From Dactylis glomerata (taxonomy: Eukaryota; Streptophyta; Magnoliopsida; Poales; Poaceae), in assembly GCA_007115705.1 (NCBI GenBank), contig QXEO01000553.1, positions 14,651,277 through 14,715,276 on the forward strand: DNA of 64,000 nt, in the 5' to 3' direction. Every line of letters begins with the position of its first letter. Positions within the stretch are counted from its first letter, which is position 1. Under the pieces are notes generated by a model. The model did no database searches. It was not told the DNA's origin and saw only the letters and a program-made list of their open reading frames with translations. This document shows positions 1 to 10,054 of this stretch, one piece after another. A program made the position numbers and the translations under genes.

Positions 1-2
1 AA

Positions 3-1556
3 GCAATGATGAGCCCAGATTCCAACAAATGGCATGAAGCCATGAAATCCGAAATGGAATCCATGTATGAAAACCAAGTATGGACTTTGGTGGAACATCC
101 CAATGACCGAAAGGCCGTTGAGAATAAATGGATTTTCAAAAAGAAAACAGACGCTGATGGTAATGTGACCATCTATAAAGCACGACTTATCGCAAAAGGT
201 TTCCGACAAATTCAAGGAATTGACTACGATGAGACTTTCTCACCCGTAGAGATGCTAAAGTCTGTTAGGATTATGTTAGCAATTGCTGCATTTTTCGATT
301 ATGAAATTTGGCAGATGGATGTGAAAACTGCGTTCCTTAATGGTAACATTGAGGAAGAGTTGTACATGGTACAGCCCAAGGGTTTTGTTGATCCTAAGGA
401 TGCTGACAAGGTATGCAAACTTTAGCGATCCATCTATGGACTGAAGCAAGCGTCCCGAAGTTGGAATCTCCGTTTTGACAAAGTTATCAAAGGGTTTGGA
501 TTTGTCAAAACTTATGGAGAAACTTGTATTTACAAGAAAGTGAGTGGGAGCTCTGTAGCATTTCTAATATTATATGTGGATGACATATTGCTGATTGGAA
601 ATGATACGGAACTTTTGAAGAGCGTAAAAGATTACTTAAACAGTAAGTTTTTGATGAAAGACCTTGGTGAAGCGGCGTATATTTTAGGCATCAAAATCTA
701 TAGAGATAGATCGATATGCTTAATTGGGCTATCACAAAGTACATACCTTGACAAGATTCTAAAGAGGTTTAGAATGGAGGATAGTAAGAAAGGGTTCTTA
801 CCTATGTTGCAAGGAAAGATCTTGAGTAAGACTCAAGGTCCGGCTACAGCTGAAGATAGAGAAGAGATGAATAAGATTCCCTATGCCTCTGCCATAGGCT
901 CTATCATGTATGCCATGTTATGTACAAGACCAGATGTGGCACATGCTATTAGTTTGACTAGTAGGTACCAATCTAATCCAGGTTTGGAACACTAGACGGT
1001 GGTCAAGAATATCCTTAAGTACTTATGAAGGACTAAGGACATGTTTCTCGTATATGGCGTTGAAGAAGAGCTCGTCGCAAGTTGTTACGTCGATGCTAGC
1101 TTCGACACTGATCCGGATGACTCTAAGTCTCAATCCGGGTACGTATTTGTTATGAATGGAGGAGCAGTAAGCTGGAGGAGTTCCAAGCAAAGCGTGGTGG
1201 CGAGATCAACAACAGAGGCGGAATACATTGCTGCTTCAGAAGCGGTGGAGGAAGCAGTTTGGATGAAGGAGTTCATATCCGAACTGGGTGTGGTTCCGAG
1301 TGCATTGGATCCAATGGTTATCTATTGCGACAACAATGGTGCCATAGCCAATACTCAGGAGCCAAGGTCTCCCAAGAAATTTAAGCATATGAAGCGCCGA
1401 TTTCACTCCATCCATGAACATGTCACGGATGGTGATGTAAAGATTTGCAAAGTACACACGGATCTGAATGTGGCAGATCCGCTGACTAAAGCTCTCCCCA
1501 AGGCAAAACATGATCAGCACCAGAACTCAATGGGTGTTAGATTCATCACTATGTAA
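3..1556 (+). pseudogene. Copia pol: reverse transcriptase and RNase H, broken
   Basis: One reading frame, open at the window edge, runs to a TAA at 1554-1556. The RT shows WIFKKK, ARLIAKGF, the QMDVKTAFLNG block and the catalytic YVDD near 573. The copia RNase H follows, with Asp in YVDASF, Glu in TEAEYIA, Asp in YCDNNGAI and the terminal NVADPLTK motif. The frame is interrupted by TAG at 423-425, TAG at 993-995 and TGA at 1026-1028. Each fits a single transition from the family residue (Gln, Trp and Arg codons respectively). No frameshift is visible, so decay is by point mutation only. Integrase, protease and gag would lie to the left, outside the window. The protein would have copied element RNA into DNA in cytoplasmic particles. 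Confidence 0.93.
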
Positions 1557-1574
1557 TCTAGATTATTGACTCTA

Positions 1575-1589
1575 GTGCAAGTGGGAGAC
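1575..1589 (+). other. Copia polypurine tract
   Basis: A purine-rich stretch (GTGGGAGA core) directly precedes the LTR, the usual priming site for plus-strand DNA synthesis. Confidence 0.8.
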
Positions 1590-3277
1590 TGAAAGGAATA
1601 TGCCCGAGAGGCAATAATAAAGTTGTTATTATATTATTCCATGTTCATAATAGATGTTTATTTCCAATTCTAGAATTGTATTAATCGGAAACATTAATAC
1701 TTGTGTGATTAATAAACTAAAAGGGTTCCTAGTAAAGCCTCTCTTTTATACTAGCTCGTTGATTAACCGATGATCAAGGTTTCCTGATCATGAACATTGG
1801 ATGTTATTAATAACGGGGTCATATCATTAGAAGAATGATGTGATGAACACTCACACCCATAGTACGAATAGCAATACGATCAAGTCATCAAGTTCATTGC
1901 TATATCAAACTCATACGAAATAGTTCTAATCCTCAGACCATGAGATCATGTTAATCACTGATACCGGAAGAGTGCTTTGATGATATCAAACGTCACACCA
2001 TCACAGGGTGATTATAAAGGTTGATTTGGGTATTCTGAAAGTATTAGTTGAGGCTCATGGATCAAGAGTGGAATTTGTCCGACCCGATGACGGGAAGATA
2101 TTCTCTGGGCCCTTCTCGGTGATATTGTATTAGAATCGCTTGCAAGCATGTGACTAGGTCACAGGAATGCATTATCACGGAACGAGTAAAGAGACTTGTC
2201 GGGAACGAGATCGAACTAGGTATGGTTGATACCAAATGATCGGATCTCGGACAAGTAATAATATTGTGAGACAAAAGGAATTAACTATGTTCGTTACTGG
2301 TTCACACGATCACGAGTTCATCGTTGAGTAAGTGGGAGTCATCATAGATTTCCAGATCCCGCTGTTGATTATTGATCAGAGAGGAGTCTCGATCATGTCC
2401 ACGTTATTTGTGAACCGTAGGGTGACACACTTAAGGTTCGTCGTCGTTTTGAGTGGATATGATACTCCAATCGAATTACAGGACAGCATAAGGGTTGTTT
2501 CAGAAAAGCACCGAAACTATTTCGGGATATCGAAATAACTCAAGGGTGTATTTGTTAATGTCTGTTAATTGAATGAATTAACAAATATTAAAGAAATAAA
2601 AATGTTTTATTAAATCATTAAGTGTGAATTTTAATTAACATGAATGTCATGCAAAATTAAAATGGGCGTTACCTCATGTTGATGAGGGGGTTACCACCAT
2701 GAAGGGAATGAAGAGGGGGTTACCACCATGAAGAGGAGGAGAGCCTCCTTGGCCGGCCACCCTGGGGGCTGCCCCTCCTCCCCTATATAAACCCCTCCCT
2801 CTCCTCCATGTGACACACTTCTTGATCCTCCCCTCCCTCATATAGTTGCTGCCCAATATCTGTCTCAGCTTAGCGAAGCTCTACCAGAATTGTAGTTCGT
2901 AGTTCATACACTTGGAGAAGTGTGTGGAGGAGTGTCCGGCGGATCCCTTCTTCCGCTGCCCCGCTAGACCGAGGGCATGGAGGAGTCGACGATGAGCTGT
3001 ACGTGTGACCGAGCACGGGGGCGCTGCCACTTGTGGCGCCGTGTACATGATCTTGTGATCGTCAAGCGAACCACTACGTCGACTACGTCAAGTGAACAAC
3101 TACGTCGACTATGTGCATCTTCATCGACTCTCCATCGTCAACGTTTATGCGGGAACGTAATCCCCGCTTACGGTCATCGAGGGTTAGTCTCCGTTGCTAC
3201 CACCTCGTAGAGTATCTTGGCTAGTTTATGTGTTCTTGCGTAGGAAAATTTTTGTTTTCTATGCTGCGAACCCATCA
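1590..3277 (+). repeat. Copia 3' LTR, 1688 bp
   Basis: It begins TGAAAGGAATATGCCC just after the polypurine tract and ends CGAACCCATCA, giving TG...CA termini. A length near 1.7 kb fits BARE/Angela LTRs. The AT-rich first 2.6 kb-coordinate portion is followed by a GC-richer segment with a TATA box, as expected for U3 then R/U5. Short ORFs inside are not credible genes. Confidence 0.88.
2783..2791 (+). promoter_or_regulatory. TATA box of the copia LTR
   Basis: CTATATAAA lies at the AT-rich to GC-rich transition of the LTR, where transcription of BARE-like elements starts. It is the best promoter candidate in this LTR. Confidence 0.65.
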
Positions 3278-3629
3278 GTTGGTCCAGGTTAACACCTGGG
3301 TACCACGAGAGCATGGACTCCAAGGCTTGCACAGCGCCGGCTCGGGCCGCAGACTCCTTCCAGACGTCGACCCGGTTGGACACGAGCGGGATCCATTTGA
3401 GGAGCGTCTGGATATCGTCAGGCACCGCTCGCCCAGGCCATAAATCTTTGAACACAGAGGCAACAGCTTGGCGAAGTTCGCCCCCCAGCTTAGCCACCGG
3501 GTGGAGTCAGCCTTTGACCAATGCCATCAGCTCTCCGGAGGTAAATTTGGCCTTGGGGTCATTACAGGGGACGATCTTCTGCTTGGCCTGATACTTCTCT
3601 AGCGCGGCTGTCGCGGCCCCATCAGGCCC

Positions 3630-3701
3630 CTGCAAGAGCGGCCAGAAAATGAGGAAACGGCTTGAAAGAGCAAAGGCTGGGAAGCGGAGAAGGAAGCATA
3701 C
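3630..3701 (-). other. Inferred intron in antisense gene 1 (72 bp)
   Basis: On the minus strand the donor is CACG|GTATGC and the acceptor TTGCAG|GGGCC. It sits after LEDALHG, the position matching the intron after FQDNLL in Tat element 4. The join is out of frame by one base here, so this copy carries an indel. Confidence 0.55.
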
Positions 3702-4124
3702 CGTGAAGAGCATCCTCTAGTCCCAGGATGCCGGAGTGGAGCTTGCGATCCCAAGCGCACCAAGCACTGAGATCAATGTCATGCTGCTTGCTGTCAAGCT
3801 CCCGAAGGGATTCCAGCTCGTTGATCTTAGCATTGCGGCTCTCGACTTTGCTTTCCAGCGATGCGCGAAGCTCGTCCACCTCGCTGTCATACTTCGCGGA
3901 GAGGATGTCTCGCTCTTTGGCCAACTGGTGATCAAATTCCAGCCGCAGCTTCGATTCTGCCTCTTGAGCTTCTGTCAGCTCCATTTCCAATTCATGGGCC
4001 CGGGCAGCCTGGGACCGCAAACTTTGGAGCTCTTCTGCATGCTCCTGCTTGAGTAGCTCAACCACGTTGGCTGACACCGAGTTAGCCAGTCGGGACTCAA
4101 GCGAGGAGATGAGCGAGGCGGCAT

Positions 4125-4192
4125 CTGAGGATGGAAATGTGAGGACAGAGAAGACAACAGAAGCATTTCAAGGCAAAGGGTCCTGGGCCTAC
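4125..4192 (-). other. Inferred intron in antisense gene 1 (68 bp)
   Basis: On the minus strand the donor is ATCAG|GTAGGC and the acceptor CCTCAG|ATGCC. The join is phase 1 and restores one open frame (KLS-D-AASLISSLESRL) into the coiled coil. Consensus sites and an in-frame join together make this more than chance. Confidence 0.65.
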
Positions 4193-4267
4193 CTGATAGC
4201 TTCTCCAACTCCTTTTTTAGAGACTGGTAGTGAGATTTGTCGGCACGATACTTCGCCAACAGCTTTT

Positions 4268-4629
4268 GGAAGACCCTAGCTCAGAGCGTATTCAAATCCC
4301 GTGGAAAATAGAAGGGCAATGTTTCTTAGCAAGATTCATTTTCAAGTCAGTTGTCACCACAGCTACCTCGAAACTCGGGGGCTAGGGTGAAGGGAGAAAT
4401 TGGTCATAGAGTTACAGGCCTCGCCCCCCAGCCGGTAGAAGAAATCAAAAGTTGAGAGCATGATACTCACAACGGTGGTCTGCGATGCCTCGAGGAACTG
4501 GAGGTTTACGTTCCTCAGCGACTCCTTAACGACAGAAAGCTGCCTGCTCAGTTCTGCCAGAGTCAGGTTGTTGCCCTGGGCCTTGAGTTTTCCGCTAGTC
4601 TCGACGCTGGCGGCAGTATCTGCCCATTC
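4268..4629 (-). other. Probable further intron and short exon of antisense gene 1
   Basis: A short open segment on the minus strand around 4629-4475 (LAELSRQLSVVKESLRNVNLQFLEAS) ends at a strong donor-like ACCGTT|GTGAGT. The next exon starts near 4267. The non-coding interval contains a polypurine-tract-like word, ACTCGGGGGCTAG, at 4374-4386. I could not find an acceptor that keeps the frame. Confidence 0.4.
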
Positions 4630-5987
4630 CTACTGAAGTTGACTGGCGGAGCTCAGACTCCCAATGCCAGACCCGGCCGCGGCAACGCGGATCTTCTCCC
4701 CTAAAGCGCCCTTGGTTGCGGCGTCGGGAGCTGGAGGAGCTTCGTCACGTTCACTCCCTGCCGCCCGAGCGGTGAGGGGTCCTTGAGGAGCTTTGTCAGA
4801 ACTGGAAGCAGCCCCAAAGAGAAGGGGGCCAGTGGCTGCGCCAATCCCCGTCCCAAATGTGGACATAACAGTCCGCACGCTCAGGGAAGCTGGCTCCGGG
4901 GGATCTGATGCTTCCACGCGCGCCGAAGTCTCTCCTGTCGCTTTCACCACGACCGCGTGAGTGTCTTCCTGACCAGGCGAGTCAGAGGACGCGTCAGCGG
5001 TGACAACCTCCCCCGCTACAGTTTCTCCGATGGCGGGAGGAGGCGCGACGACTTCCGTCAAGATGGCCTCCCCGGCTCGTGTAAGCCCGGCCTCGGCCGC
5101 TGCTACCGAGCCGGAGACGATGCCCGTTGACACCTTTGGGCAGACAAGCTTCTCCATCCTGCCCTCACCCTCGATGACTTCTAACCGTGAGGACTGACGG
5201 TCCTCTCCGGCGCAACCCAGGTCGCCGCTGGTGCCTTCCCTGCGCACCCTCTTGCTGCACGAGAGGTCGGGGGTCAAGGTTTTGGTCTCCCCCGACGCCA
5301 CTACAGGAGGAGGCCTCATGGACAGATCGACAAAAATGGGAGACCAGCAAAGAAAGTACCCCATAATCAAGCTGATCAGGAATGTGATGGCCAAAAGTGG
5401 TGAGAAGTGCGGAGGCGGAAGGCTTACCCGGCCACTGCAGTAGCTCACCGTTTGATCACCTTCTTTATCCTAGGAGGGAGCAGGCTTTTCGCCGTCGGCT
5501 CCGCTTTCTTTCGTTTCTGAGCCGGCTCGGCCGGAGCTGGCTGGATCCCTTTCTTGGCGCCAGTCGCCCGGCTTCCGGCTCCCTCCGGGTCATCCGGCTT
5601 CGAAGCGGCCGGTTCTGGGGCAACAGGAGGTTGTTCTGGAGATGTCGGCAGGTCCATGATCGGAATGGCCTGAGCTCCTGCAGCGGCCACGGCGGCAACA
5701 TGAAGGGCTGCACCCCTGAGGGCAACAGCCGACCCTGGTTCATCATCATCATCCTCGGACCAGTCTCTTAAGGAGGAGGGACCTGGGAACTTACTGGAGT
5801 GGCTGAGGGGCTCGCCTGAGTCTTTGAGCTCCTCACTTCCATCATCGCCGTGGGTGGCGCTTGAACCCTCGACAACAGCATTAGAGCCGGCGTCGTCATC
5901 CTCCTCGCTGTCATCCCAGACGACCTCGTCATCTGAATGCTCCTTATCAGTGGCGAAGCCTGTTTGGCATGTGGCCAAATTCTCCAC
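4630..5987 (-). pseudogene. Antisense gene of Tat element 1: acidic and Ala/Pro-rich middle exons
   Basis: Two open stretches on the minus strand. The first (5987-5445) starts near VENLATCQTGFATD, has runs of Asp/Glu (DDEVVWDDSEEDDD, WSEDDDDEPG), and ends in a basic stretch (PPRIKKVIKR). The second (about 5345-4630) is Ala, Pro, Glu and Thr rich with no recognisable domain. Low-complexity linkers between the N-terminal Transposase_28-type domain and the coiled coil are usual in this family. Exact exon borders are not resolved; 5445 and about 5345 may flank an intron. Confidence 0.55.
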
Positions 5988-6350
5988 AGTTTGGAGAGCA
6001 AATAAGTTCTGCCCAAGCCGAACAGGCGATGGTCAGGCTATCAACAATTCAAGGAAGGAGAAACAGAACCTAAGCCTGATAGGCGCACGTCGGCGATCAG
6101 GTTGCTACGGTCATAACCTCAGGGCCCACACCCATGTGGCCAGGAGTTTGACCTCGGCGATTCTGTTCGCCTTCTATGCCACCTCTACCACCGCTAGCGT
6201 CCTGGAAGAGTGGCAAGTGGGATCTCTGACAGATCCCAATAAGCACATCTTGTGCGAGCGGTGCTGGAGGGGCGACACGCAGGCATCCAAGAAAGCGAGC
6301 AGGAGGTCAGATGGCTTCAGGTTACCCTCCTTCTACTGGGTGGTGATCCG

Positions 6351-7025
6351 CTAGAGTATCTTCATCATGTCCGGCGAGGGACGAGGGAGTGGGGCACTCC
6401 AACTATCTCGCTCGCTAGGCCCGCTGGCATCAAAGGGGGGAAGGTTGATGTAGTCAGCCCCCTCCTTCAGATTCTTCACATAGAAGAAGGAGCGCTGCCA
6501 CTTCTTGCAAGACTCTTTCCCTTTTAGTCCAGGGAAGTCCGTAGACTTGCGCGCGTAGAAGGAAGTTGTTCCGCACACCACCGGGGTTGTGTCCGCCGTC
6601 TGGGTCTTGAAGTAGATCAGCCGCCGGAACAGCTCGACGTTAGGCCAGATGCCTAAATACGCCTCGCGGAGGGCCGCGAATGTGGCCAAGGTCATCATCG
6701 CATTTGCCCTGATATGTTGTGGCTGCAAATGGAAGTGATCCATGAACTGCCGCAGGAAGTTGCTAGCGGGCAGTGCGAAGCCCCTGGGGAAATGGTCGTA
6801 GAAGACCACCGTTTCCCCGGGTTGAGGAGCGGGCACTCGTTCGCCGCTGGTGGGGCGGCAACCCACCAAGTCCGCAGACGGCAGCACCCGGCCCTGCTGC
6901 AGTAGCTCGATCCGTTTCTCTTTCACCCAGGAGCCTTCCCAGGATCCTTTGGGCAGATTTGCCGGGGCGCCGTCCTCGACTGAGGTCGCCCCCTTTCCCT
7001 TTTGCCGAGAAGACTTGGGAGCCAT
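6351..7025 (-). pseudogene. Antisense gene of Tat element 1: N-terminal Transposase_28-type domain
   Basis: Read on the minus strand, the ORF starts with ATG at 7025 (MAPKSSRQKGKG) and ends at 6351. It contains the family core FYDHFPRGFALPASNF, then LQPQHIRANAMMTLATFAALREAYLGIWP and WQRSFFYVKN. This is the domain that Pfam calls Transposase_28 (putative gypsy type transposon), from memory. It is not a DDE transposase, and no catalytic motif is seen. The ATG is 597 bp inside the 3' LTR and reads away from it, opposite to the element's own gag-pol. Downstream exons on the same strand carry acidic and coiled-coil segments. Its role is unknown. This exon itself has no internal stop. Confidence 0.8.
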
Positions 7026-7608
7026 CCGAGTGCGGATCTGGATGAACGGAATGGCGGCGGTGGGAGTTTGGAACCCTAAATCTATGGGGGTGAAGCTCGG
7101 GAGCAGAGGATTTCAGGGCGAGCGAGCGCTGAAGGAGGAAGAGAAGCGGGCGACCGGTGTTTTGCCCCAGGAACGGTTCCCAGTTTAAAAGTGGGAGGGC
7201 GGATCAGTTGCGTATTTCACCCATGATGAGCTGGCAACTGACCCCTCCGTCATGCGCCACGACCGCATAAAGGTCAGGCAACCGCCGTGGTTGCCGCAAA
7301 GGATCGTGGGGCCAGGGCCGATTGGACGTGACGCTGCGGCGCACAGACAAGTGGCGCTTTGGTCTAGACCACGAGGGAGCAAGTCCCAAGGAGCGGGCAC
7401 CAGCGGGCGGCCGCGCAGCAGCCGCCAGCCGGATCGGTCTTGGAGTTGGTACGTCCCGAGATGGCTGACGACACTCCGCGGGACATGACCTCGAGATCAG
7501 CAACCTCCAGATCGGACAAAGAATCTTGGGACTTCGATGGAAGCGTGCTAACTCCGGCGAGGAATAGAACCCGCCAAAGCCCCATGCAAACCCATGAGAC
7601 TTCGCCAG
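7026..7608. promoter_or_regulatory. Upstream region of antisense gene 1 with TATA-like box
   Basis: This interval lies between the antisense ATG and the polypurine tract. No ORF here is credible. On the minus strand a TATA-like TTTTAAAC at about 7183-7190 lies about 160 bp upstream of the ATG. A comparable box precedes the antisense gene of the Tat element at 46,650-49,921, so it is a candidate antisense promoter. Confidence 0.4.
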
Positions 7609-7621
7609 TTTCGGGGGCTAG
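7609..7621 (+). other. Polypurine tract of Tat element 1
   Basis: TTTCGGGGGCTAG sits directly before the LTR. The CGGGGGCTA core recurs in other Tat elements here. Confidence 0.65.
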
Positions 7622-8378
7622 TGTCGTGGGGATGACTTCAAGGGCATGTCAAGGGCCGTGCTATCTGCCGGCTGGCATCCCAGGAATCTCCACGGCACTA
7701 GGATGAGAAGACCGGCTCTGCCTGAAGGGCCGGCTGCGCCAGCAGCCGGCTGACGACTCCACCGAGGAGAGCCAAAGCCGGGCGATGAAGACAAGATTCC
7801 TCCAACGGCTGTTTCGCCGAAAGTGGCCTAGCCCTGACAAGATCGACAGAGGCAAAGGATGGGGATGACGCAAGCCATGTTCAGACTCCACCAACTAGCG
7901 AGCAAGAGCCTTCCCCATGAAAGGATCCAAGGCAAAAGGGAGGGCATATGCCTCCTAGATGTCGGTCCAAGGGGGTAATGGCGCTTTATAAAGTGCAATC
8001 ATCTGACGAGGACAGAGGAGGGCCAGAAGATCACGCCGAAGACGCAGCCACGGAGGACCCGGCAGCCGGACAGCCGGTCACCTAACCTATAACCAGACCC
8101 CCGCCTATATAAGGGGTGTGGTCCCTTAGTATAGGGAGATCCGATCTTCTTCTTCTTCCTCCTCTAGACCAAATAGCTTGAGGAGTGTTGTAACCACTGT
8201 GAAGATAATATGAAACAAGGTAGGAAGTAGGGGTTTTACCTCCGACGTGGAGGGCCCTGAACCTGGGTAAACCGAGGTGTCTCAGTTGGCACAATCCCGA
8301 GCCGGACCCATCATCGCACACCGTCGAGCCCCTTCGTTAAGCCATCCCCACGGCTACTGTCTCTAAATTCCCACAACA
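7622..8378 (+). repeat. 3' LTR of Tat element 1, about 757 bp
   Basis: It begins TGTCGTGGGGATGAC after the polypurine tract and ends near CCCACAACA. The exact right end is uncertain by a few bases (8375 or 8378). It holds a GC-rich segment with short palindromes built on GCCGGC and a TATA box. No internal gene. Confidence 0.65.
8105..8113 (+). promoter_or_regulatory. TATA box of Tat element 1 LTR
   Basis: CTATATAAG followed by a G-rich leader, about 270 bp before the LTR end. It is the likely sense promoter. Confidence 0.6.
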
Positions 8379-10034
8379 TGTCTATTATGACTTGTGCCTT
8401 GGTAAGTGTGATGCTTCTTGTTCGTATTTTGTTTACCGACACTTCACTCCAGAAACCTTTGGTGATGTCTACCGAGTTCAGTTTTCGCTTGGGGACAAGC
8501 GAGGTCTAAGCTTGGGGGGGTTGATACGTCTATTTTGCATCACTATTTTATATCATAATTTACAGTTATTCATTGATATATTTCATATTTATAGGTGATA
8601 CTTATGTTGTTTCCTCTGCTTTTACATGTTTGATGATTATTGGAGAACATGTTGCTGGAGTCAGGATTCTGCTGGAAAAAGGACCGTCAAGGCACCATAT
8701 TTCTGAAGATCAGAAATTCCAGGAAAATACATAGAAATTTATATTTTACCAGAAGATGAAAGTAGCCAGAAGGAGAGAGCGAGAGGAGCAGTGGGGGGCC
8801 CATACCACCAGGTGGCGCGGGCCAGCCCCTGGCCGCGCCACCTAGTGGTGTGGCCACCCTGGCCCACTTCTGCCATCGCCCTCTCGTGTATATTGTTGTC
8901 CCCAAAAACCTAAGATAGGAGGGGGATCAGAGATAGACTCCGCCGCCTCTCCGGGTCGGATAATACAGAGAGAGAGAAAGCTCTCCGGCAGGCAGAAATC
9001 TGTCGGGGAAATTCCTTCCCGGAGTGGGAAGATCGTCGCCATCGTAATTGCCATCGAGCTGGACTTCATCGGGATCATCATCATCATCACCTTCACCAGC
9101 ACCTTCATCACCACCGTCACCATGCCATCCCGCTATAACATCTTGGGTTGAATCTTGTCCAATTCTTAGGGGAAACTTTCCCGGTGTTGATTACTCTTGT
9201 AGTTGATGCTATTGAGTGGAACCGTTGAATTAAGGTTTATGTTCAGATTGTTATTTACCATTATTTCACCTCTGGTCATGATCCATATGATGTATTGTGA
9301 GTACTTCGTTTAGTTCTTGAGGACATGGGAGAAGTCGAGATGTTAGTAGCGAAACTATATTGAGTAATATTTAATGGCTTGATATTTATATGTTGTGGTG
9401 CTATTTCACTAGTGGTGTCATGTGAATGTCGACTACATGATACTTCACCTTTATGGGCCTAGTGGAATGCATTGTGTATTTGGCTACTAATTGTGGGGTT
9501 GCCGGAGTGACAGAAACCTAAACCCCCGTTAGGAAACCATTGCACTAGGGAGTGTAGGATCTCAGAGTTTAAGGCTGTGGTTAGATTTATCTTAATTACT
9601 TTCTTGTAGTTGCGGATGCTTGCAAGGGGTATAATCACAAGTGTGTGTTAGTCCAAGTTGGGATAGTGCACTAGCATAGGTTCACCCCCATAACACTTAT
9701 CAAACCAATGAAGATTACTTAGCTGCATGAAGCGAAGGCACTCGACAGAAACTCCCATGTGTCCTCAGGAACATTTAGTAATCATAAGTTACACAACCGG
9801 CTTGTCCTTTGCTCTAGAAAGGATTGGGCCACTTGCAGAAATTATTACTATTGTCTTTTACTTACTCGTACTTTATTTATCTGCATTACCAAATACCCCT
9901 GAAAACCCGTTTGCTAGTATTTACAGTGAATCCTTGATCAAAACTGCTTGTCAACACCTTCTGCTCCTCGTTTGGTTCGACACTCTTATTTATCGAAAGT
10001 ACTACGATACACGCCCTATACTTGTGGGTCATCA
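8379..10034 (+). mobile_element. TGATACGTCT-type gypsy element A, 3' end (UTR plus LTR)
   Basis: About 140 bp of 3' untranslated sequence leads to the polypurine tract AAGCTTGGGGGGG (8508-8520) and a full LTR. The LTR start resembles abundant Triticeae gypsy families (Sabrina/WHAM type, from memory). The left edge abuts the Tat element 1 LTR, so the rest should lie outside the window. The right edge abuts the gag of Tat element 2, so this element inserted there. Confidence 0.7.
8522..10034 (+). repeat. 3' LTR of gypsy element A, about 1513 bp
   Basis: It starts TGATACGTCTATTTTGCATC and ends GGGTCATCA. It is mostly AT-rich with a GC-rich segment near 8800-8880 and a TATA-like GTGTATATTG near 8886. 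Small ORFs within are not supported as genes. Confidence 0.7.
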
Positions 10035-10054
10035 CAGCACAGCAAGGATTATGA

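Larger units (their letters stand above)
1..3277 (+). mobile_element. Ty1/copia retrotransposon, 3' part (BARE/Angela-like)
   Basis: The right-hand part of a copia element runs off the left window edge. The order seen is RT, RNase H, a purine-rich tract, then one long LTR ending in CA. RNase H lying directly upstream of the LTR, with no integrase after it, is the copia order. The LTR start and end resemble what I remember of BARE-1/Angela of wheat and barley. Immediately right of the LTR the antisense gene of Tat element 1 resumes, so this copy inserted into that gene. Its 5' LTR and left target duplication lie outside the window; the expected duplication is the five bases GTTGG at 3278-3282. 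Confidence 0.9.
3278..4267 (-). pseudogene. Antisense gene of Tat element 1: coiled-coil and C-terminal exons
   Basis: Read on the minus strand, an exon near 4267-4193 (KYRADKSHYQSLKKEL) joins in frame across a short intron to a long heptad-rich segment at 4124-3702 (SANVVELLKQEHAEEL onward), a clear coiled coil. A second intron leads to 3629-3278. That last exon ends near a WYPGVNLDQL motif, matching YPEMDLDQL in the antisense gene of Tat element 4. Lesions: the second splice is out of frame by one base, and TGA at 3507-3509 fits a CGA codon. The copia LTR cuts the C-terminus at 3278. The function of this protein family is unknown. Confidence 0.75.
3278..8378 (+). mobile_element. Tat-lineage gypsy element 1, 3' part with antisense gene
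   Basis: The right part of a Ty3/gypsy element. It has an antisense gene, a polypurine tract and a 3' LTR, with no gag or pol in the window. The missing left part should lie beyond the copia element that interrupts the antisense gene at 3277/3278. Tat-lineage elements of grasses (Grande, RIRE2 relatives) are known to carry additional ORFs in this position, often antisense. The right LTR end abuts a different gypsy element, so this copy appears to have inserted just upstream of that element's polypurine tract. Confidence 0.8.

Noticed and set aside
6351..7025. Transposase_28-type domain as evidence for a DNA transposon
   Set aside because: Despite the family name there is no DDE/D triad or terminal inverted repeat; its context in gypsy elements in three places shows it is a retrotransposon accessory gene.
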